A stretch of 55,000 nt of DNA from Delftia sp. PS-11 (GTDB lineage Bacteria > Pseudomonadota > Gammaproteobacteria > Burkholderiales > Burkholderiaceae_C), in contig NZ_JACSYA010000025.1 of the NCBI RefSeq assembly GCF_029870285.1, positions 1-55,000 on the forward strand. The letters are read 5' to 3'. The position numbers were made by a program, and so were the translations under genes. The notes under the pieces were generated by a model. The model saw only the letters and a list, made by a program, of their open reading frames with translations. It was not told the DNA's origin and made no database searches. Shown here in pieces: positions 47,494 to 55,000 of this stretch (position 1 is its first letter; each line of letters opens with the position of its first letter).

Positions 47494-47540
47494 ATATTTG
47501 CGAAATATTTTCATTCACATTAACGATATTTTCGTAATAT
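47494..47540. promoter_or_regulatory. two matched AT-rich palindromes upstream of the S53 peptidase gene
   Basis: ATATTTGCGAAATAT (47494-47508) and ATATTTTCGTAATAT (47526-47540) are 15-bp dyads with the same layout, their centres 32 bp apart (three helical turns). A further ATATTTG lies at 47478-47484. They sit in the gap between the DsbA-family gene and the peptidase gene, about 180 bp before the peptidase start. A cooperative operator is inferred. Confidence 0.55.
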
Positions 47541-47716
47541 TTGATATAAATAGTAAATTCCACTAAGATGGCTGCATGAGCACACCCGCGCACACGCCGG
47601 GGGCGCAGAACATGCAGTCTGCCTCTGCCACAGGCTGCCGGGCCCATGGTCCCTGACCAACGCCCGCATGCGTCTCCGCCCAGCGCCGTGCAATGCACCA
47701 CCTGATGGAGACTTTC

Positions 47717-50131
47717 ATGGCCGAATGCCGCATCGCACCATTGACAGCCCCTTTTGCGGCATCCCGCTGGTGGGCCAGCGCAGCATGCTGTGCGGCACTG
47801 GCAGCCTGCGGGGGAGGCAGCGGCACACCGGCAGCCGCATTGCCCCAGGCAGCAGCGCCGCAGGACGCAGCCCCTTTGGCATCAGGCATCACCACGCTGC
47901 CGGAAATCGCTGTGCTCGATGAGGCTGTGGCCACGGCGGTGGCGCAGCCGCAATTCCATCTGGCACCAATGTTTGTGGAGCCGCCAGACAGCCAGGGCAT
48001 GCCCCAATACGGCGTGGCAGCCCAATCCGCCCCCCTGCCCCAGGCCTTGCCGGCGCAGACGCGCTTTCTGTCCACCCGAAGGCTGACGCCGGACCAGTTG
48101 CTGGCTGCACAAAATGGACTGCTGCCGCCTGCACCTCCTGCGCAGGCAGGCAGCCCTCCCAGCCCCCTGGCCGCTGGCGCGCTCGTGACCACCTATACGC
48201 CAGCGCAAGTGCGGGCGGCCTACGGCTTCACAGCATTGCCGTCCTCCACCGGCGCACTCTCGGCTGCGCAAGCCGCACAACTGGGAGCCGGTCAGACGAT
48301 CTATATCGTCAATGCTTATCACAACCCGAATGTCGTCACTGAACTGGCCAGCTTCAACCAGCGCTTCGGCCTGCCTGGCTGCACCAGCAAAATCCTGCCG
48401 GCCTCCACCGCCCTGCCCTTGCCAGCCGCCAGCTACACAGGGTGCGAGCTGGTCGTCGCCTATACCAACACCGCTGGCACACTGACCGCCACAGCCCCGG
48501 CCTACGATGCAGGTTGGGCTACGGAAATCGCTCTGGACGTGCAGTGGGCGCATGCAATTGCGCCTTATGCGCGCATCGTGCTGATCGAGGCGCCCGATGC
48601 CTCCACCAACAGCCTGCTGCGGGCGGTGCAACTGGCCAACACCATGGGGCCCGGCGTGCTGTCCATGAGCTTTGGCGCTGCCGAGGGCAGCTGGGTCAGC
48701 TCGGTGGATTCCGCCTTCAGCTCCAGTCAGATGACCTATCTGGCAGCCACCGGCGACTGGGGTGCGGGCGTGATGTGGCCCTCCGTATCTTCAAAGGTGA
48801 TCGGCGTGGGCGGCACCACGCTGACCTACAGTGGCAGCGGCAGCCGGTCCGAGGTGGCCTGGTCTGGCACGGGCGGCGGCACCAGCGCCTATGTCGCCAC
48901 CCCCAGCTACCAGCAGTCTGGCGTCCCGGGCGTGGGCAGCCTGGCACGCCGCACCGTGGCCGATGTGGCAATGAACGCAGACCCGTCCACGGGACACTAC
49001 CTGGCCGTCATTCCCTCGGGAACGTCCACCGTGAAATGGGTCAGCGCAGGGGGCACCAGCCTGTCATCGCCCATGTGGGCCGGCCTGATCGCCATCTCCA
49101 ATGCCGTGCGTGCTCAGTCGGCACAGGCACCGCTGGGCAGCGCCCAACCCGCGCTGTACGGCAAGGTGGCCGCCGTCCCTGGAACCTATGCCAAGGCGTT
49201 TGCCGACATCACCAGCGGGTCCCACGGCAGTTGCAGCACCTGCAGCGCACGGGCAGGCTTTGACCAGCTCACGGGCCTGGGCACGCCCAATGCCACAGAC
49301 CTGGTCAGCGCCCTGGCCAGCACCGCAGCCACGCCCGTGGCTCCCGTGGTCACAGCCGCCACCATTTCAGGCAACGCAGGCAAGGCATTGAGCTTCACGG
49401 TGTCGGCAACCGGCGCCAACCCGTTGAGCTACAGCCTGACAGGCGCGCCCGTCGGCATGGCTGTGGCTGCCACGACTGGTGTGGTGACCTGGGCTGCGCC
49501 CGTGGCAGGCACGTACAGCGTCACGGCAGTGGCCAAGGACACAAAAACCAGCCTGACCGGCCAGGCCGTCTATACGGTCAGGATCACGGCGCCGCAGCCG
49601 CCCGCCATCACGGGTGCCAGCATCAATGCAACGGCTAACTTGGCGCTGTCGTTCAGCGCGGCAGCCACGGCATCCAACCCTGTCAGCTACAGCCTGTCCG
49701 GGGCACCCTCTGGCATGGTGATCAGCAGCACAGGGCTGGTCAGCTGGCCCAAACCGGTCGCAGGGAACTACAGCGTCACGGTCACGGCCAAGGACACCGT
49801 GACGAGCCTGAGCGGCAGCGCAGTCTTTGCCGTGAAGGTCGCGGCGGCCGGCACGCCGGCCAGCACCGGACTGAGCCTGTCCGCCAGTGCCATGCAGGGC
49901 AAGGCTGGCGTGGCCCTGTCGGGCACGATCAGCCTGTCCGCGCCAGGCGCGACCGGGATCTCCGTCTCCATCTCTGGCGTGCCTCTGGGAATGGTGTTCG
50001 GAATGCAGGCCACGGCCATCAGCGTGCAATGGCCCAAACCCGTGGCGGGCAATTACTCCCTGCTGGTGGTGGCCAAGGACTCGCTGGGACGCAGCGCCCA
50101 GTTGACCGTGCCTGTGACCATCGCGCCGTGA
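47717..50131 (+). CDS. S53 (sedolisin) family serine-carboxyl peptidase lipoprotein with Ig-like repeats
   Basis: An 804-residue exported peptidase. A lipoprotein signal ends in LAAC (lipid Cys31). A prodomain-like region to about 160 leads to the S53 catalytic domain with Glu270 and Asp274 (ATEIALDVQ), Asp347 (AATGDWGAG) and nucleophile Ser448 (GGTSLSSPMWAG). A calcium-site-like region FADITSGSHGSC follows. Residues about 540-804 form three Ig-like (He_PIG type) repeats, each with GAPSGM-like and PVAGNYSVTVTAKD motifs. A GGAG site at 47707-47710 fixes the ATG at 47717. S53 enzymes act at acidic pH; a cell-surface role is inferred. Confidence 0.87.
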   Translation: MAECRIAPLTAPFAASRWWASAACCAALAACGGGSGTPAAALPQAAAPQDAAPLASGITTLPEIAVLDEAVATAVAQPQFHLAPMFVEPPDSQGMPQYGVAAQSAPLPQALPAQTRFLSTRRLTPDQLLAAQNGLLPPAPPAQAGSPPSPLAAGALVTTYTPAQVRAAYGFTALPSSTGALSAAQAAQLGAGQTIYIVNAYHNPNVVTELASFNQRFGLPGCTSKILPASTALPLPAASYTGCELVVAYTNTAGTLTATAPAYDAGWATEIALDVQWAHAIAPYARIVLIEAPDASTNSLLRAVQLANTMGPGVLSMSFGAAEGSWVSSVDSAFSSSQMTYLAATGDWGAGVMWPSVSSKVIGVGGTTLTYSGSGSRSEVAWSGTGGGTSAYVATPSYQQSGVPGVGSLARRTVADVAMNADPSTGHYLAVIPSGTSTVKWVSAGGTSLSSPMWAGLIAISNAVRAQSAQAPLGSAQPALYGKVAAVPGTYAKAFADITSGSHGSCSTCSARAGFDQLTGLGTPNATDLVSALASTAATPVAPVVTAATISGNAGKALSFTVSATGANPLSYSLTGAPVGMAVAATTGVVTWAAPVAGTYSVTAVAKDTKTSLTGQAVYTVRITAPQPPAITGASINATANLALSFSAAATASNPVSYSLSGAPSGMVISSTGLVSWPKPVAGNYSVTVTAKDTVTSLSGSAVFAVKVAAAGTPASTGLSLSASAMQGKAGVALSGTISLSAPGATGISVSISGVPLGMVFGMQATAISVQWPKPVAGNYSLLVVAKDSLGRSAQLTVPVTIAP

Positions 50132-50144
50132 GCACGCCAAAGCA

Positions 50145-50177
50145 CCGTGCCGTGCATGGGCCCCATGCACGGCACGG
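50145..50177. terminator. long perfect hairpin between S53 gene and icd
   Basis: Two perfect 16-bp arms (CCGTGCCGTGCATGGG and its complement) are separated by one base. It lies between convergent genes, 13 bp past the peptidase stop. No T run follows, so termination on either strand is inferred from the hairpin alone. Confidence 0.6.
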
Positions 50178-50187
50178 CAACCGGTGT

Positions 50188-51450
<1,263 letters not shown>

Positions 51451-51670
51451 GGGGCGGATCTCCCTTTGGCTGGTGCGCTAGGCACAAAAAATGGCACGGA
51501 TGGATGCGCCGGATAAGGCACGAATTTGGTGCGGAAAATTCTAACGACAAACCGGCGTCCGCCCTGGCCAAAGGCGGTACAGTAGCCAAGTTCAGCATCT
51601 GCGGTGCATCAAAACCACACTGCTTTCTGATCCAACCAGGCTCTTACCGCTTTTCTAGGAAATGGCACAA

Positions 51671-51901
51671 ATGAAAAAACTACTCGCTATCCTGATCGCT
51701 GGTTCGTTTGCCGCAGGCGCTTTTGCACAAGTCGCCGCGGCACCCGAAGCACCGATGTCGGCTGCCTACGCAGCCGCCCCTGCACACACTGCCAAGAAGG
51801 CAAAGAAGAACAAGGCGGCCAAACACGCCAAGCACGCTGGCCAAAAGCACGCCAAGCATGCCAAACGCGCAGGCAAGAAGTCTCACAAGGCCATTGCCTG
51901 A
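51671..51901 (+). CDS. small exported Lys/Ala/His-rich protein (acid-shock-like)
   Basis: A 76-residue protein with a signal peptide (MKKLLAILIAGSFAAGAFA) and a mature part that is Ala-rich and then a repeated Lys/His region (AKHAKHAG, KHAKHAKRAG). The composition resembles Asr-type acid-shock proteins, but homology is not shown. An AGGA ribosome site at 51657-51660 could serve the ATG at 51671 or the one at 51662; I prefer 51671 because it opens the signal peptide. A terminator follows. Confidence 0.7.
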   Translation: MKKLLAILIAGSFAAGAFAQVAAAPEAPMSAAYAAAPAHTAKKAKKNKAAKHAKHAGQKHAKHAKRAGKKSHKAIA

Positions 51902-51936
51902 ACTGACGATGCCGGCGCATGGCTGGCACCGCGACC

Positions 51937-51975
51937 AAAAGCCCGCAAAATAGCCATGCTTTGCGGGCTTTTTGC
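51937..51975 (+). terminator. terminator after the small basic protein
   Basis: A 13-bp stem (AAAAGCCCGCAAA / TTTGCGGGCTTTT) with a 10-nt loop is followed by more T. It begins 36 bp after the stop and may act on both strands. Confidence 0.88.
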
Positions 51976-52005
51976 TTTCCGCAGCCCATCACTGACCGCG
52001 ACAGA

Positions 52006-52506
52006 ATGTCCCATCTCCTCTTTCCCTCACCACTGCGCGCGCTGCAGCGCCTGATGCTGGCAGCGCTGGTCAGCGTCCCGCTGGTCAGCGCCGCACAGCC
52101 CCAGGGCCAGCCGCAAATGGACCTGCGCCGCGTGGAGATCACGGCAGGCTTTCACCGCATCGATGCCCAGGTGGCGCAGTCCCCGCGCGAGCGCGAGATC
52201 GGCCTCATGTTCCGCAAGGAAATGCCCCAGCAGGAAGGCATGGTCTTTGTCTTCGAGGCCCCGGCCGTGCAGTGCTTCTGGATGCGCAATACGCTGCTGC
52301 CCCTGACAGCAGCCTTCGTGGACGACGACGGCACCATCGTGAACCTCGCCGACATGAAGCCCATGACCGAAGACTCCCACTGCTCGCGCAAGCCCGTGCG
52401 CTACGTGCTGGAGATGAACCAGGGCTGGTTCGCCAAGCGCGGCCTGCAGGCTGGTGTCAAGCTTGGCGGCCCGCTGTTTGCCACGCGCCCTGGCGCCAAG
52501 CCATAA
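52006..52506 (+). CDS. DUF192 family exported protein
   Basis: A 166-residue protein with a signal peptide (about 1-29, ending VSAA) and a DUF192 domain. Typical motifs are QSPREREIGLMFRKEMP, MVFVFEAPAVQCFWMRNTLLPL and AVFDDGTIV-type VDDDGTIVNLADM. The family is widespread and its role unknown. It starts 30 bp past a terminator, so it may have its own promoter. The next gene begins 9 bp after its stop, so the two are probably cotranscribed. Confidence 0.85.
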   Translation: MSHLLFPSPLRALQRLMLAALVSVPLVSAAQPQGQPQMDLRRVEITAGFHRIDAQVAQSPREREIGLMFRKEMPQQEGMVFVFEAPAVQCFWMRNTLLPLTAAFVDDDGTIVNLADMKPMTEDSHCSRKPVRYVLEMNQGWFAKRGLQAGVKLGGPLFATRPGAKP

Positions 52507-52515
52507 TCACGGCCC

Positions 52516-52881
52516 ATGCAATCCCTGCGCTCAAGGTCCTGGCTGGCCCGGCTGTTTCTGGCCTGGTTTGCATTGACCCTGGGCGCTGCAGTGGCCTCGC
52601 CGCTGGTGCACCCGCAGTCCTTCGAGCTGATCTGCACGGCCAGCGGCGATATCCGGATGGTGGCGCTCGATGATGGCAGCCCCATGGGCCATCACCAGCT
52701 GGACTGCCCCATGTGCCTGAGCGCAGGCGCACCACCGCCTGCGGCAGCGCAACCGCCTGCCGCCCGCCAGCTGGCACTGGCCCATGCGCTGCGGCCACTG
52801 CAGGCAGCGCATATCGCCAGCGTCACCCGGGCGCCGCTGCCCGCGCGGGGCCCGCCCGCAAAGACTCCCCTGCCCTCTTGA
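52516..52881 (+). CDS. DUF2946 family exported protein
   Basis: A 121-residue protein with a signal-like N-terminal segment (about 10-28) and the DUF2946 pattern: LICTASGDIRMV followed by GHHQLDCPMCLSAG. The Cys, His and C-x-x-C groups suggest metal binding. In many proteobacteria DUF2946 genes stand before TonB-dependent receptors or copper genes, as here, so a metal-handling role is plausible but unproven. The Pro/Ala-rich C-terminus lacks recognisable structure. Confidence 0.75.
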   Translation: MQSLRSRSWLARLFLAWFALTLGAAVASPLVHPQSFELICTASGDIRMVALDDGSPMGHHQLDCPMCLSAGAPPPAAAQPPAARQLALAHALRPLQAAHIASVTRAPLPARGPPAKTPLPS

Positions 52882-52989
52882 ACCGCTGCCAGGCCTGCTG
52901 ACACTGCATGCCCGGCCTTTCTGCGCCATGGCGCAGACGCAGGACTGTGCCCGCGCATACAGCGCAGGCACTCCACCCGGAGTCTTTTC

Positions 52990-55000
52990 GTGCATTCTTT
53001 TACTTCCCCCGCGATGGCGGCGCTGGCGCGTCCGTCCGCACACCTTTTCCGTCCCCATCCCCTGGCCATGGCGCTGTGCTGCGCGCTGGGCGCATCAGCG
53101 GCGCCTGCGCTGCAGGCACAGACCGCAGAGCCCACGCTGGCTGCGATCGAGGTCACAGACCGCAGCGATGCCGGCGCCAACGGCACGCTGCCTCTGGACA
53201 AGCCCATGCGCACCGGCAGCCGGCTGGGCCTGACAGCGCGCGAGACACCAGCCTCGGTCTCCGTCGTGGACCGCGCCGCCATCGAAGCGCGCGGCGCGCA
53301 GGACACGCAGGAAATCCTGCGCTCCATTCCAGGCGTCACGGCCTACAGCCCGCCAGGCAATATCGGCATCAGCTACCGGGGCTTCGGCTCCAGCTCGGTC
53401 AGCCAGCTGTTCAATGGCATCAACCCACAGTACTCCATCGCTGCACGGCCCGTGGACAGCTGGATCTACGACCGCGTCGAGGCCGTCGGCGGCGCCTCCA
53501 GTTTCCTGCACGGTGCGGGCGGCGTGGGCGGAACGCTCAACTACATCACCAAGCTGGCGCAGCGCGACAGCTTCACCGAAGGCCAGCTGCGCCTGGGCAG
53601 CCATGGACTCAGGGAAGTCTCTGTCGGGGTGAACCGCCGCCTGGGCGAGACTGGCGGCGCGCAAGCCGCAGGCAACAGCCATTACCTGCGGCTGGACCTG
53701 AACCACCGCGATGCCGGCAGCTGGGTGGGCGGCATGCAGACGCGTTCCACACAGCTGGCGGCGTCGCTGCTGTCCGATCTGGGCGCAGGTCTCACGCATA
53801 CGCTGGCCTACGAAGCCCAGCATGAGCGCGTGGACCGGCCCTACTGGGGCACGCCGCTGCTCAACCCGCTGCGCGGCGAGGCCCGCGTGGACGGGCGCAC
53901 CACCGGCAGCAACTACAACAGCGCGGACGGCATGTATGCACAGCGCGTGCAATGGCTTCGCTCCATCACCGAATGGCGTGCCAGCGACCGGCTCACCCTG
54001 AGCAATACCTTCTACGCCTACGACGCGCTGCGCGACTACCGCAACGTAGAAACCTACCGCTTCACGCCCGACAACAGCGCCGTGGTCCGCTCGGCCGCAT
54101 TGCTGCAGCGCCATGACCAGCGCCTGGTGGGTGACCGCATCGAAGGCAGCTACCTGGGCGAGCTGGCTGGGCGGCGCAGCGAATGGGCATTCGGCCTGGA
54201 TGTGAGCGTGAACCGGCAAACCCGCTTTCCCAACAGCCTGCCGGGTACCGTGAGCACGGTCAACCCTTACGACTTCGCCACCGAGAACTTCTACAGCATT
54301 GCCGGCATGGCGCCGGGCTTCAGGCCCGACCGCGACAACAAGGTCACGACCACGGCCATCTATCTGGAAAACCGCACGGCCCTCGCTTCAGACCTGCACC
54401 TGCTGACGGCGCTGCGCCATGAACGCATCGACGTGGACCTGACCAACCGGCGCGAGATCACGGCCGCGCTGCCCGCCAGCTACAGCCGCAGCTACAGCCC
54501 GAGCACCGGCCGCCTGGGCCTGGTCTGGAATGCCACCCCAGAGGCCAGCCTCTATGCACAGGTCGCCACAGCGGCAGATCCGCCGTCGGGCATGCTGGTC
54601 AGCGCCTCGTTTGCGGACGCGCTCAACAACACCGGGCTGACCACGGGCAGGCAGGTCGAGGCCGGCAGCAAGCTGTCCTTCTGGCAAGGCAAAGGCACCG
54701 CCACGCTGGCGGCCTACCACATCACGCGCCGCAACATCTCCACCCAGGACCCGCTGGACAGCACACGCACAGTGCTGGTGGGCCAGCAGTCCTCGCGCGG
54801 GGTGGAACTGGCACTGGGCCTGGCGCCCACGGCACGCTGGACCGTACAAGGCAACTGGAGCCATGTCGATGCGCGCTATGACAACTACCAGCAAGGCGGC
54901 GTCTCGCTGGCCGGCAAGCGCCCGACTAACACGCCTGCCAGCGTGCTCAATCTCTGGACCAGCTACCGCGTCACCCCAGCGCTGGAAATCAATGCGGGCC
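52990..55000 (+). CDS. TonB-dependent siderophore/metal receptor (3' end outside window)
   Basis: The first 670 residues of an outer-membrane receptor; the gene continues past the window. A GTG start at 52990 has a GGAG site 7 bp upstream and opens a long signal peptide ending near ALQAQ (about 45). The plug domain follows (RETPASVSVVDRAAIEARGA, then LRSIPGVTAY, then IGISYRGFGSSSVSQLFNG and VEAVGGASSFLHGAGGVGGTLNYITK), then beta-barrel strands with aromatic alternation. The plug pattern is that of ferri-siderophore receptors, but the DUF2946 neighbour allows a copper or other metal ligand. No Fur box was recognised upstream. Confidence 0.88.
   Translation, partial: MHSFTSPAMAALARPSAHLFRPHPLAMALCCALGASAAPALQAQTAEPTLAAIEVTDRSDAGANGTLPLDKPMRTGSRLGLTARETPASVSVVDRAAIEARGAQDTQEILRSIPGVTAYSPPGNIGISYRGFGSSSVSQLFNGINPQYSIAARPVDSWIYDRVEAVGGASSFLHGAGGVGGTLNYITKLAQRDSFTEGQLRLGSHGLREVSVGVNRRLGETGGAQAAGNSHYLRLDLNHRDAGSWVGGMQTRSTQLAASLLSDLGAGLTHTLAYEAQHERVDRPYWGTPLLNPLRGEARVDGRTTGSNYNSADGMYAQRVQWLRSITEWRASDRLTLSNTFYAYDALRDYRNVETYRFTPDNSAVVRSAALLQRHDQRLVGDRIEGSYLGELAGRRSEWAFGLDVSVNRQTRFPNSLPGTVSTVNPYDFATENFYSIAGMAPGFRPDRDNKVTTTAIYLENRTALASDLHLLTALRHERIDVDLTNRREITAALPASYSRSYSPSTGRLGLVWNATPEASLYAQVATAADPPSGMLVSASFADALNNTGLTTGRQVEAGSKLSFWQGKGTATLAAYHITRRNISTQDPLDSTRTVLVGQQSSRGVELALGLAPTARWTVQGNWSHVDARYDNYQQGGVSLAGKRPTNTPASVLNLWTSYRVTPALEINAG

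Noticed and set aside
47576..47656. A possible 26-codon upstream frame before the S53 peptidase
   Set aside because: It has no clear ribosome site or recognisable peptide, so coding cannot be supported.

Overview
The window reads as chromosomal DNA of a GC-rich betaproteobacterium, most likely Comamonadaceae (Comamonas/Delftia/Acidovorax type). Reasons: high GC at third codon positions; aceE-aceF-lpd with a lipoyl domain fused to the E3 subunit; a FixL/FixJ-like pair beside it; and an AGCTGCTAGCGCTT-type intergenic hairpin terminator that I associate with this family. The species cannot be fixed from sequence alone.

Layout. 1-7.2 kb: single housekeeping and stress genes (isochorismatase-fold hydrolase, NlpC/P60 peptidase, GlsB-type membrane protein, YghU-type GST, EVE protein), an AT-rich multi-pass membrane protein of unknown function, and a divergent LysE/LysR pair. 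7.3-13.6 kb: pyruvate dehydrogenase operon (minus strand). 13.9-17.1 kb: PAS histidine kinase and FixJ-like regulator. 17.2-22.8 kb: folD, prlC, a DUF4124-glutaredoxin protein, rpiA, pyrD. 22.8-25.2 kb: YqjK/YqjE/YqjD-like envelope trio and an FAD oxidoreductase. 25.4-25.8 kb: four identical tRNA-Val(CAC) genes. 25.8-32.3 kb: iron-sulfur operon iscR-iscS-iscU-iscA-hscB-hscA-fdx with dnaQ at its end, led by a good IscR-type operator. 32.3-35.8 kb: uvrB and a tyrB-like aminotransferase.

36.1-42.4 kb is the most interesting part: a zinc-starvation island. On the minus strand run zur, a COG0523 (ZigA-like) GTPase, folE2, a broken yidD, a gamma-carbonic-anhydrase-like protein, a stand-alone TGS domain, a dihydroorotase paralogue with an altered metal motif, and a decayed fur paralogue. 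A second zur-like gene is divergent, and a Zur-box-like palindrome lies upstream of each zur. Many junctions are ATGA overlaps, so this looks like one translationally coupled operon. The island shows active decay: yidD carries a frameshift plus a 122-bp MITE-like insertion, and fur carries two in-frame stops, a frameshift and truncation by an IS5-family remnant. IS5-like inverted-repeat ends occur on both sides.

42.5-55 kb: MocR regulator with a divergent LysE exporter, selU, a retropepsin-like protease, a DsbA-family protein, a large S53 (sedolisin) lipoprotein with Ig-like repeats behind two matched AT-rich palindromes, icd, a small basic secreted protein, DUF192, DUF2946, and a TonB-dependent receptor running off the end.
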